From Dunaliella salina (taxonomy: Eukaryota > Chlorophyta > Chlorophyceae > Chlamydomonadales > Dunaliellaceae): a DNA stretch of 14,038 nt. The translations under genes were made by a program, and so were the position numbers. Shown here piece after piece: positions 1-9,190 of the stretch. The stretch is taken from the NCBI GenBank assembly GCA_002284615.2, contig MU069990.1, forward strand, positions 130,795 to 144,832, written 5' to 3'. The number at the start of each line of letters is the position of its first letter. The first letter of the stretch is position 1. The notes below the pieces were generated by a model. That model ran no database searches. It saw only the letters and a list, made by a program, of their open reading frames with translations, and was not told the origin of the DNA.

Positions 1-4
1 TCTC

Positions 5-100
<96 letters not shown>

Positions 101-101
101 T
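1..101. repeat. (TTTC)n tetranucleotide microsatellite
   Basis: About 24 near-perfect units of TTTC/CTTT run from position 5 to about 101, starting at the window edge, so the true length is unknown. The tract is all pyrimidine on the + strand. It lies just upstream of the first visible FAS1 exon and is probably intronic. The bases between it and that exon (102-230) show nothing I recognise. Confidence 0.97.
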
Positions 102-230
102 GATCTGTAATCCCGTCAATGATTCATTCATGCTCTTATGGAAGACAGTGCACATCAAGGCCAATCAAGCTACAAACTGGATTTGTAATCAGGGATTTCT
201 ACTTCCTCCTGTGCACCTCTTTGTCTGCAG

Positions 231-2961
231 GAACATGGAAGGGGACAACATTGTCCATGTGATTGATACCGTCCTCATGCCACCTGGCTACGACATATAC
301 GACGACTTCTACGAGGCTGTGACAAGGATATCCATCATCAAAAGGCTTTTGGAAAAGACTGGTATGTTGCCTTCGTTTTGCTTGGGATGAACCTTGTGTC
401 GTGGGTGCAAAGAAACCTCATTGGCAATACTCTGCAAATAGGGAAATGAAACATTAGACGTGACAGCATCTCAATGATGGCATGTATGTAGGGAGAATTG
501 AGCAAACACTCAGTGGTCTCACCAAAAGCACTGTGGCAGGCTGGAAGAAGAACAAGAAGATTACGCTGGGCAAGGGCCTGCATGCATTAAGAAAAGGAAA
601 GACTTAACAGTCAGCGCTGAAGCTAAGAGTGAGCCCCAGGCAGGCTGGAAAGAAGGAAACACATAATCTTTGGAGTGAAAGTCCCTCGATCAACCTCATG
701 GGGCAACCTCATGTCAAATCATCTTCGCACACAGCCAACTGTAGGGCAAAGACATTTGAAAGCGTACATGGTTGATTCTTTTGAGCTCTGGTATGCAGGC
801 TAGAATAATCAGCAGTGTAGTTCCTTCAGAATTAGTACGTCTGTGTGCAAACATCATTGAAAGACCATTATGGATAACAAGAGAGGTAATAAAAAAAGAA
901 ATTTTCTGAATTATTCCCCCATCCTGCAGGAGCCTCTCAAGTCATCTCTGACGCTACCTTACTGGCACCTGGTGAGTCTGAGTTTGGCTTGGGCTGTTGA
1001 AATACTTTGACAGGAAGTTGTCTCAAAAGTATTGAAATGTCAACATGAACCCCACCAGTTTCACCCCCCCGTCCTTTTCAAATTGCAGTCGATGCTGCTT
1101 GGGAAGACTTGGCAGAAGAGATGGGTCTGGACTCTGCGGAGGATCTGCTTGAGGATGACAACGTCATGAAGATTGCTGATGTCCTCAAATATCATGGTAT
1201 GCTTGCATGATACAGGGGTGGGGCTGTATTGAAGGCACATATAGTTCCTGGGCACATTCATGCAGCAAGAACTTGGTGGTGTCCCCTGAGTCACAGACTT
1301 GGTGAGGATCCTTGACTGATGAACAATAGAAGCATGACAAAGGACCAAGGACAAAACCATGACCCAGGTTGTGCAGCCCCCTCTCAGAGCACTGAAAAAC
1401 CAGAGGGACATGACTTTATAAAGCGAATCCTGCTTTGCTGTGCATTACCTACAGTGCTCCCTAACGACCAGCTCCAGTTTGAGGACATGGATGGACCACA
1501 GACGTCTTACATGACAGCAAATGGCAGGTGAGGACCGTGAATACAAGAATTGGGCAAGGCATATCTGTGAATGACATCAGCCAACCTAGCCAGAGTAGGC
1601 CTGAATGGCATTGATCCAGGATCATCTAGAGGTGTTGCACTGATACATCAACCAAGAAGGCTATTTTTCTCACTGAGATTAATGATTAAGGACTCCTTAA
1701 TGAAAGAGTCTCCCAGTGGGAGGGTGGCACCACTGGCAAGTGATAAAAAAGGTAAAAGTGATAGTAGTATTGTATGTGAAGACACTTTGAAGTTTGAAAA
1801 GGTTGAAGCTGCTGTGTGTGCAAAAAGAGATGGCATGTTTGTCATCTTCAAGGTTATCACAGCCAGGCATTGATAGCACTACTGGCATTGATAGCACTAC
1901 TGGCATTGATAGCACTACTGGCAATGGCTTTACATTGGGCTCTCCAACACAGTTACGCCGCAGTATTACCGTAGTAATGCGACATTAGAAATGGCTAGTG
2001 GCCACCGCGATTGTGACAGCGGCTGTCATGGTTCATGCTTTCTTATCATTCTAGACAATGGTCGTCTTGCTAACTTACTTGAACATGATGCCGTCCGATG
2101 GCACTGAGTCAGTGCCACAGTGGGAGCATCACGCTGTCCTGAAGAATCTTTCTCTCATGCCGACACAACTTAACAACTATCAGATCGTTGAGTCATACAA
2201 TGACCTACCTAGCAGTAGATACCTAGTAGGTATCATTTTACACTATAAAATCCTCAGTAAGAACACCACTAGCTTAGTGGCGGCCTAAGCACATCCGGAT
2301 GATGGTGATGATCTGAGCCTCAGGCTACTCAGTTGGAGGCTCCAACTTGGATCAATTCAAAATTGAGGTCCAATAGCCAAAGCCTTTGGTTCTGAGACCA
2401 AGGTACTACCTAGTAGGCAAGTAGGCAACGTCAAGGGGAGTGAAATTAGTGATTGGGACTTAAACCCAAGCATTCACAATCACGCATCTATGCTGACAGG
2501 TCAGGCTTGTGAGAAGAGCGTCTAAAACGCGTCTGAAACGGCTGATTTCAGCCATGCGGTTGAATTCAGACATGTGCGCCTGAGAAGCGTCTGAAAGTTT
2601 TCCAGGCGCTTTTCAGACGTGTTAGGAAATTTGATTCACTCACTTGCATAAATTGAAAGTACTTCTAATGTGGTGAAGGGGCCCCTGGCCCATTTAAGCC
2701 AATATGTATCCAATTTCTTAGTTGATGTAGGGAGAGTTTCTCTGTTAGCACAGGCTTCCTTTCCTTTCCTTTCACCTTCTTCTTTGCACACTGATCTGCA
2801 GGACACTGACAATTGGAAGAAGTGAGAATGACCCGAGGTTTGAGGTCAGGAGTGATCGTCAAAGCACAGCCAACGTGGTGGAACAGGGCAGGGATTATGA
2901 GGGCTTCGTGGTGTTTGTGATTAGCAACGTCCTGCTGCGTGAAGAGCTTGAAAAGCAGTGA
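231..2961 (+). CDS. FAS1 (fasciclin) domain protein, 3' part, five exons
   Basis: Exons: 231-361, 930-971, 1089-1196, 1455-1527 and 2802-2961 (stop TGA 2959-2961). All four introns are GT-AG and the phases join without a break (entry phase 2, then 1, 1, 1, 2), giving about 170 codons. The first exon ends one FAS1 domain with its H2 motif (DNIVHVIDTVLMPPGYDI). The rest forms a full final FAS1 domain: H1-like ATLLAPVDAAWEDL, the YH motif in VLKYHVLPND, and an H2-like segment GFVVFVISNVLLREE, ending shortly after in ELEKQ. The protein has at least two FAS1 domains; its start and any signal peptide lie outside the window. FAS1 proteins are typically secreted or surface adhesion and matrix proteins. 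H2 has Phe where His is common (VVFVI versus VVHVI). The last intron (1528-2801, 1274 bp) is far longer than the others (568, 117, 258 bp) and carries repeats. The exon assignment is confident; the exact function is not known. Confidence 0.88.
1866..1919 (+). repeat. three perfect tandem copies of an 18-bp unit
   Basis: GGCATTGATAGCACTACT occurs at 1866-1883, 1884-1901 and 1902-1919 without mismatch, followed by a partial start of a fourth copy (GGCA). The tract lies in the last intron of the first FAS1 gene. The unit length is a multiple of three, but I see no gene here that would translate it. Confidence 0.95.
1959..2619. other. segment tiled with short perfect inverted repeats (hairpins)
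   Basis: About twenty different short palindromes lie nearly end to end in the last intron of the first FAS1 gene. The clearest are 2014-2028 (6-bp arms, loop CGG), 2099-2117 (9-bp arms, 1-nt centre), 2192-2204, 2218-2234 (7-bp arms, loop AGT), 2235-2251 (6-bp arms), 2266-2280 (6-bp arms, loop GCT), 2292-2301, 2316-2326, 2331-2347 (7-bp arms, loop GGC), 2347-2373 (11 bp with a 2-nt bulge), 2377-2389, 2406-2416, 2449-2483 (nested), 2484-2493, 2493-2504, 2540-2553, 2561-2568, and 2588-2596 paired with 2611-2619 (9 bp). The arms differ in sequence from one hairpin to the next, so this is not one repeated unit. No open frame or known RNA family is recognised. It could be a non-autonomous mobile element or a folded intronic RNA. 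Confidence 0.75.
2674..2790 (+). mobile_element. retroelement 3' tail fragment in the last intron of the FAS1 gene
   Basis: The 20-mer ATGTAGGGAGAGTTTCTCTG at 2725-2744 is identical to 13234-13253 in the 3' UTR of the retroelement on the right of the window. The 50 bases before it align loosely with the same UTR: GTGGTGAAGGGG corresponds to GTGGTGGAGGGG, followed by a GGC...AGCC stem. The 45 bases after it are a pyrimidine-rich tail, as in the other two copies. That tail runs to just before the acceptor at 2801 and probably serves as its polypyrimidine tract. The 5' boundary is uncertain. Confidence 0.65.
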
Positions 2962-3540
2962 GGGGCCAGGTTACTTCCTTCTTTGTCAGGAGTGTGGCCT
3001 GCACCTTGCCTCGGTAGATTTTGCCATAACGCACAGGATTGGTTTCACTTTTCAAGGCAAGCATTAATTTGAAGTTCTAAGAGACTCGCAAGGAGAATTA
3101 GTTTCTTAAAAGCTTCCGTTGTATTGCAAATAACGGGGCAGCAATGGTTGCGATGGTCGTCACACACCTAAAGGATGAGATGAAAGTGTTCCAGCATCTT
3201 GCCTTAAGAAAAGAAAGAAAGCCGTGCCTTTTTTCTATGCACACAGAACCTGGCTTCATTATGTAACGTGGGGAGGTAAGAGGTTCCACAATGACGAAAC
3301 TCCCTGTATCTCTGGAATCAAAATACTCAGAAAACTCTGAGGCTGCCCTTGTCAAAGAAATTAAGCTTGTGATTTTCAAAGATCCACTAGCCCTGTGCGT
3401 CCTCCCCCAGAATGTCATCTTATCCATTGCGCCCTTCACGTTCAGGTAACCAATGCACCTTTACCCTTTGCCTGACGAGTATCACATTGCTCCTAGGATG
3501 ATTTTCAAAGCGGCCAGAGATGGCTCTTTTGGATCAAACA
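2962..3540. other. no gene recognised; 3' flank of the first FAS1 gene
   Basis: Apart from the possible TGTAA signal, no coding segment, RNA gene or repeat stands out on either strand. The open frame on the - strand at 3098-3439 has no recognisable domain and no supporting splice or promoter context. Confidence 0.5.
3262..3266 (+). promoter_or_regulatory. possible TGTAA polyadenylation signal
   Basis: TGTAA is the usual green-algal polyadenylation signal. This copy lies about 300 bases after the stop of the first FAS1 gene. A five-base motif is easily found by chance, so the assignment rests only on position. Confidence 0.3.
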
Positions 3541-3838
3541 AAAGAAGAAGAAAAAAGAAAAACTAAGTAGGCAGAGAAAATATTTCTACATCATTGAGAC
3601 ACATGGACTCAAAAAGAGCCGTGCGTCCCCTCCACCCCAAATTTGAGACAAAAAGGCTAATGAGGATCCGGAAGGTCACTAGAAGCACCTGGCTTCAGAA
3701 CCTGGCTGTGGGAAGTATTCTTGTATTTAATAGCGCGGCGTGTGGTGGCTAGTTTAATTCTGTGCCAAGTGCTTCGGGACCTTTGTTTTAGCTCCTTAAG
3801 TGTGTGTTTCTGTGGCAGCCTTGTCATCCCGCCCTCGT
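3541..3838 (-). mobile_element. truncated LINE-type retroelement, C-terminal end and 3' UTR
   Basis: Read on the - strand, 3658-3740 closely matches the end of the retroelement frame at 13069-13157. It encodes NTSHSQVLKPGASSDLPDPH and stop, against NTSHSQVLEPGASSNPPDPH in the other copy. Upstream, a weaker match (HTLKELK against HTLKQFK, then TRRAI against IRRAI) extends to about 3838, with an internal deletion of roughly 50 bases. Downstream, the UTR matches base by base in blocks: GGTGGAGGGG, CACGGCTCTTTTTGAG, a TGTGTCTC block, ATGTAG, TTTTCTCTGCC, then a pyrimidine-rich tail ending near 3541. The copy is 5'-truncated, as LINE insertions usually are, and is not functional. Confidence 0.88.
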
Positions 3839-3857
3839 GTGCGTGTGTGTGTGTGTC
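3838..3857. repeat. short GT-rich dinucleotide run
   Basis: About nine GT units with one GC interruption adjoin the 5' end of the truncated retroelement copy, and may be where it joined older sequence. Confidence 0.85.
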
Positions 3858-3975
3858 ATGGGCAGGGTTCAGTGTTTGCCCATCTTCCAGTGTCGTGCCC
3901 CTTGTTTGGCCTCTGCTAGTGAGAAGTTAGTTCCCTTAGTTTTGTCGGCAGACCTGCCTTGAACGTTGAACGAGC

Positions 3976-4115
3976 TTTCCTTTGTTCGTGCTTTGCCCCT
4001 TCCCCCTTGTCCTTCCCTGTGGACTTTGCTTTCCTTCACGCCTGTCCTTCCTGGTGGATTTTGCTCGCTTTCGCGCCTGTCCTTCCCTGTGGACCTTGCC
4101 TCTTGCTTTTCTTTC
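3976..4115 (+). repeat. 35-bp minisatellite, about three copies
   Basis: Units at 4011-4045 and 4046-4080 share the frame CCTTCCTGGTGGA...GCGCCTGT with few changes. A third partial unit starts at 4081 (CCTTCCCTGTGGACCTTGCC), and a diverged unit may precede at 3976-4010. The sequence is strongly pyrimidine-rich on +. The open frames across it on both strands follow from base composition and are not taken as genes. Confidence 0.8.
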
Positions 4116-4318
4116 TTAGGATCCCCAGCTTTTTCTCTGGTCATTTTTGTTCATGAAGGAGCAAAGGCCCTCATGGGAAATCGCCATTTCCTTGGGTCGC
4201 TGTAACAAAAAAAAAGTTTGCGGCCATATTGAACAGAATGAGCATGAAGTTGTTGAGCAAGCTTCGTGGCAAGTTGGTGATCCAATCCTAGTTGTTTTAA
4301 TTGCTTCAGGGTATGCTC

Positions 4319-4328
4319 AGTATAAATA
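4319..4328 (+). promoter_or_regulatory. TATA-box-like sequence without an assigned gene
   Basis: The segment AGTATAAATAGT around 4319-4328 matches the TATA consensus very well. No coding region is recognised within the next few hundred bases, so it may be a chance match or part of a decayed element. Confidence 0.25.
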
Positions 4329-5000
4329 GTTCCACCGACACCCAGGAGAGTAGGTTGAATCGTAACAGCTTTAGTCTGAATCAGTTTACGAAGGTCTGCA
4401 TGCTGCTGCTTGCCACACTCAACTGACGCTCTGGCTCAGTGCCTCCACAGTGCTTATTTTCTCAGGTGCACATGATATTCGTTCGCATACAGTTCAAGGG
4501 GTTGTCTCATGCGGCTAGTTCTGGTGGTCCGCTGTGTGGAGCTGCGCAAAGCATGCTGTGCATAGGAAGAAAAGTTGGAAAGTTGGAATTTTTTATTTCG
4601 ACGACCCTTTTCAATGCCAGCATTAAAAAGGGGGGGGTCAAAATGGCATCTGGTTGACTAGTGTTGAGTCTTTTCCTCTCTTGAAGGGCTGAGGGAAGAA
4701 TTCAGCAGGTAGAGGTGCTTGTGCGGTTTTGCAGGGTGGTATGCTTCATGGGTGTGGATATAGGGTGTGGTCGATCATTGTGCGATAAGATTGGAAAGCA
4801 CAGACCTTGGGCTTGGCCCAGCATGACCTATTACACCCTTGGGCAGGACTCTAACACAACAGTGCCTCTCGATCTCTTCAGCCTATGTATTCCAGATCAA
4901 GCTAGACACAAGTCAGCTGCCCTGATCATATCTTGGTATCACTTGCTTCTAACCCAAACAGACCACCCACATCCTCCTCTCATCGCATACTGCTTGGTAA

Positions 5001-5269
5001 GAGAAGCAGAGGTTTGAGAAGCAGTGTAACACTGGCCAGGTAACCTCAAAAAGATTGAGTGTCCACAACAGCCATATTCACTTCATAGGAGTCAAATACA
5101 AAGATTTGAGGCCTGAGCTGAAAATCTTGCGGCGAAAACACAGTGAATCGTTTGCTGAAAAGCAAACTCTGGGGTACAGTGATTACCCTTCACAAAATCT
5201 CATGGGTGTGCATCACAGAAGGGAAAAGTGCAGGCCCATGGTGACCATTGAGGCAATGCAGTACAGGTA
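5001..5269 (+). CDS. possible orphan exon, unknown protein
   Basis: An open frame follows the TAA at 4998-5000 and ends at a good donor (TACAG then GTAAAG, junction 5269/5270). Its translation is hydrophilic with a balanced, protein-like composition, for example IHFIGVKYKDLRPELKILR and MGVHHRREKCRPM. I do not recognise the family; a transposase or other mobile-element fragment is possible. No partner exon was found: the nearest acceptor downstream would leave an intron of only about 22 bases. It could equally be a chance open frame. Confidence 0.22.
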
Positions 5270-7280
5270 AAGGCCAGGAGTACTGAAGTTTCAGAAGTGC
5301 TGGAGAAAATGATGAGGACACAAACTCAACTTCGATTAATTGGCAATGCAGCCAGTGGAGGGATACTTTTACATAATTTGTCTGATTTTGCACAACAAAT
5401 TGGTATGAGTTGCACATTGAAGTAGGTAAGTACATTCTTCACCGTGGGATATATCTGAATGAAGTGGTGTTCACCCCTAGAACAAGTTGCTCCAATCCCA
5501 TTTTTGACTTCACGAGCACCTTTATGGTGAAAAAATGTTCTCAGAATCTAGGACGGTGCAGGAGTGGCTGAGGAGATACAGGGGGGGCGTGTCCAGACTT
5601 AGACCCACTCTCAAAAAAACTCAGGCAGGCCACCACCATCGCCGGTTCAGGGACGCGAAAACTATTTGTTATCCCATGAATCATCACTGAATATTTGAGG
5701 CAGCGACTCCGCACAGCTGGAGCGACAGCAGCAGCGCGGAGGTTTGACCAACAAGATAGAGCACGCTGGAGCCAGCAGCAGCTCGGACAGCCTGCCTCAC
5801 TCTGTTACAGACCTGCTCCAAGACATGTGGAAGGACATTCTGCGTCCCGATTGCTGCAGCTGCAATTTGTGGACACGCTGAGTGGGTGGCATGGGGTCTA
5901 TCGCACATGCACGCACCCCAGCTGGCCCGCACAGTGAGCTCCAACACCCAAGGAGCACATGCAAGGCTCAACAAATTCAAAAGGCATGCATTTGGAGCTT
6001 GGGAACACCACTGCAGCACGCCTCACACACCCCCTGCATGCTCATCACCAAAACGCAAAATGCTGGACTGCTGACCATGCACTGCCCCAAACCTGGCAGG
6101 CCCTGTGTTGTAGGGTAGGCCCGGGCACATGTGAGGTCTGGGAAGGTTTTTAGGGGATTGCATGCAAGGGCTAGGCAGCAGTGCATGGTGGTGCACTCAA
6201 GCCATGGCTGATGCTGCTCTGCACACACTGTTCTCTTAATGATACCAACGCACGTCCAGATTTTTGCTCTGGTAGGGCTTGGAACACACCTTCAGCATGC
6301 TACCACACCCTGCATGCATTTACCCCTGAAAAATGGGCATGTTTCCCCCAGCAGGCACCCACACACCTGCACACTCCCAATTTCTCACACACAACCCCTT
6401 TAAATCACCATGCTGGATCCTTATGCCAAGTTTCGTGCCAAAGCAATCACCCTGGAGACACTTAATGCGCCAAAACCCATTTTTAGTGTCAGCACTTAGG
6501 CAAACGAGCACCTCAAAAAGAGGGTCATCCTGAAAGTCATCCGTTTTGGTCAAGCAGCACACCATTAGATACCTTGAGATGAAAGAAGAGGTTTCCAACA
6601 AGAATTGCAAAAATCTTGCATGGCTGGTCAGGGGTGGGCTCAAACACACTTTTTTTGCCATTTTTGGCACGTATACGGCAAGCAACAGCCTTGAAGACAA
6701 ATTTTCCATTCTGCATTCCTCCTGCTACCATGTTGAAGCACAACAAGCAGCCGTGCCAAACTTCTCACCTGAAATCAGGTTTGCCTGTCTTTTATGAGGC
6801 CTCTTGTGGTTGGATGCGGACAAAAATCTGCTTTTTCCAAGCACAGAATTCCTAACAGACAACAGTTTCCCCTAGGTAGCACATCCATGGATAGTTATTG
6901 ATCTCACTCATCCACTCATGCAAAAACTGTCCCATTTTGACCAGGTCCAGGTCTGGAATTACAGAACATTTGTGGTCTGGGCTGAAGTGTCACTTTTGGA
7001 GGCTCCCAGATCACCCCCTGGGCCTATTTTCAAAATTCCAAGTTTGCAGCCCTTAATATTCATCAGTTGTACACATGTTCTCAAATTTTCAAGTCATTTG
7101 GTGAAAGTCATCGGAGGACGTAAACACCACTACAGTGGTTCAAAGACAATGTATTTGCAAAACACCAATTTATGGATATTCAGACAGCAAGAGGCAGCAC
7201 TTTTATGCAGGAACATGAAAGAACATCATTTGGTGGAGTATTGAGGATATTTCAGGTGAGACTGTCCAGAACACCCCCAA
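5270..7280. other. no gene recognised in about 2 kb
   Basis: The open frames here, up to 129 codons at 6320-6709 on -, lack recognisable domains or splice context. The base composition changes near 5690-6240 (GC-rich, many TGCA and GCATGC words) and is more AT-rich after 6450. Nothing else is supported. Confidence 0.45.
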
Positions 7281-7830
7281 CAAACTGCTTGTTGCCAGGC
7301 ACAAGTGCACAAGCACCAGTGGAAATGAGCAGTAGAGAGTTCTGTGCAAAAGAGGTAGCTGGTCTCCCTGCACCATGTTTGAATTTTGACATTTGCAAGG
7401 CACAATTTCATATGCACAGCAACAACGCACGTAAGCCTCTGTCCTGTAACCTCATCTTGGTTCCTGCAAAGGTAAGCAAACTGACAAGTTGTTGAGCGAG
7501 GTACACTGAAAACCTCTTTTCCAATCAGCCTCCCCATGTAGCCAAGGATCTTGGCAGCGGCCTTATAGGTGTGTTTGCCACTGTTCAACAGGCCCTTCAC
7601 GGAGTCCAGCTTCAGGATATTGGCCAGCTTTTTGAAGGCATGCGAGACAAAGGTGGTGACCTCGTGATCCCACCACGCTGGGCCTGTTTTGGCTGCTCAA
7701 TGCTAGTTTGAAACATGAATGATGCATATCCTTCAACCCTCACAAAGAGCAATAGTGGACTTGTCCTTTATGCGAGAGCACAATTTCAGCCACGCCCTGT
7801 CCGTGGGTGCAAAGTTAGCGTATCCTGACA
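7281..7830 (-). pseudogene. decayed FAS1 gene segment (relics of three exons and two introns)
   Basis: Three blocks match the intact FAS1 gene in the same order and strand. Positions 7791-7830 match the end of its exon 2 (SGYANFAPTDR against SGYTIFAPTDK). Positions 7534-7639 match exon 3 (AFKKLANILKLDSVKGLLNS against AFKKLAKILKLDSVEGLVNG). Positions 7281-7313 match the start of exon 4 (VPGNKQ against VPDNKL). The introns between also resemble the intact introns, so this is a DNA-level duplicate and not a retrocopy. It is broken in several ways: the exon 2 donor GT is GC, the exon 3 acceptor AG is AT, the exon 3 donor GT is GG, the exon 4 acceptor AG is AC, a TAA lies shortly upstream in the exon 2 frame, and a TGA lies 18 codons into exon 4. 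No matches to exon 1 or exons 5-9 were found. Confidence 0.85.
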
Positions 7831-9190
7831 ACCATTAGGGAAAAGCGGTCTGCGGGCTTTGCCTTCAACACACGGTGGTCTTACTGAGGTATTCTGACCT
7901 CGTCCTCCAGCATGGACCCAGCACAGAATAGGCTTGATATGAGTGAGGAAGAGGAAGGAAATGCACTCCTCTTGTATGGTGTTTGTAGTGGGGATGTCTT
8001 TTGATCGTTGTAAAGAAATCTCTCTGCCTTGCTTGCAATTCGCGACAATCTGGAAGTACAGGTCTTGCTATAAACCTCTAATTCTGGAAGAAGACTTGCC
8101 AGACTTCTGCATCCTGCCCAACGGACATGCCTAGCCTGCCTTCGTCCGGTGCACCTTCCAGGACTGACATCTCCGACCCGTGAGAAACGCTTAGACTTAG
8201 GGTGTGCCCCATGGTAGCAACTTGCGGCAACATCAAAGGCATTGTAAAGGAATTCATACACATTCTAGAGCAATCCCTTCTGGTCTGCTTTGCTGGAAAG
8301 TAAGATTTACAACCATCAACTTCTTGGAGTGAATTGCCGCCTGTGCATGTTCGGAAGCCTGCTTGTGCAGTGTTCAGCATGGGAGTGACTCTGCACACAC
8401 GTACAGGGCAGTTTAAACGGGGCATGTCCTTAGTTTGTAGGTGTTGGGTAGGCATGCCAGCCAGTAAGATGCTTTGTTTATGTGGGTGCCTATTCCTCCG
8501 TAAGTAAGGATAGCATCACTCTTTTCCAGGCTCTGGAGTGACAGCAATTTATAAATTTTGGAAGTCCCATCCAACCCTTGGGTCTCTGTTTGTGAGAGAT
8601 TTGATGCAGTCCTAGAAGGTGCAGCTGTTGGCTGACACACGTCCTTTTTTTCCAGTACATGTCATGCGCGTTGTGTCCCAGATCGTATCAAGCGCGTTGT
8701 GGCCCACCGCACCCTCACAATGGTCACAGCCCTTCAAAAAAGGGGCATTCTTTCTTCCTTTTCACTCTCGATAGCTTAACTTTGCTCCTAGGTTCTGGAT
8801 CCAGTCAGTCTTCGGTCTTTTTCCTGCCCATTCAGATGTGCTTCACGTAGGAAAAGACTGGAACATTACATTTCATCACCCATGGTGTCTGTGAGAACAC
8901 TTTCTTTTCTTTCTTTTGCAACAAAACTCTCAATTCATGGAAGAAAATAACCCATAAGCAAGTTGATGTGGGGTTGGTTAGGAGGAGATCCTGTGAAACG
9001 AAAGCGCTATGGCAACACAATCCAAGCCTCTGTCGATTCTGTTGTTCTCTAGACGAATTTGATTCACCAGTCCTATGCTCCCTTCAGACATACAATACGC
9101 AATAGATGTCACCAATGCAACTTGTGCAATGTTCAGGTCACGTTTTGCCCGAGTCCCATACCACCTTAGCTTAACCATCTCATGAAATCT
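7831..9190. other. no gene recognised; 3' flank of the intact FAS1 gene
   Basis: Open frames here (for example 7881-8261 and 8078-8455 on -) have no recognisable domain and overlap each other in different frames. A CTTTTCTTT run lies at about 8903-8918. TTACA at 8866-8870 is TGTAA on the - strand, about 320 bases past the FAS1 stop, and could be its polyadenylation signal. Confidence 0.45.

Larger units (their letters stand above)
3858..5000. other. no gene recognised
   Basis: Besides the minisatellite and the TATA-like site, this stretch holds only short open frames without recognisable domains. G and A homopolymers occur near 4206-4215 and 4627-4638. It may be old mobile-element debris, but no second copy was found within the window. 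Confidence 0.45.

Noticed and set aside
480..500. ATGTAGGGAGA at 486-496 resembles the retroelement 20-mer.
   Set aside because: Only 11 bases match and the flanking UTR sequence is absent.
3869..4205. Overlapping open frames on both strands (91, 65 and 79 codons).
   Set aside because: They follow from the pyrimidine-rich minisatellite; composition is Lys/Arg/Glu or Phe/Leu/Cys-rich without domain features.
4980..5045. Weak likeness between 4980-5045 and the end of the first FAS1 gene (GAGAAGCAGTG, CTGGCCAGGTAAC; LVREAEV against LLREELEKQ).
   Set aside because: No similarity was seen further upstream in the exon, and the match needs several gaps.
6320..6709. 129-codon open frame on -.
   Set aside because: No recognisable domain, no splice or promoter context, and no second copy within the window.
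7203..7260. GCAGGAACATG near 7207 resembles the start of the first FAS1 exon (GCAGGAACATGG at 228), with a later CAG|GTGAG.
   Set aside because: The match is about 11-12 bases and the translation stops after NMKEHHLVEY without an H2 motif; chance similarity is likely.
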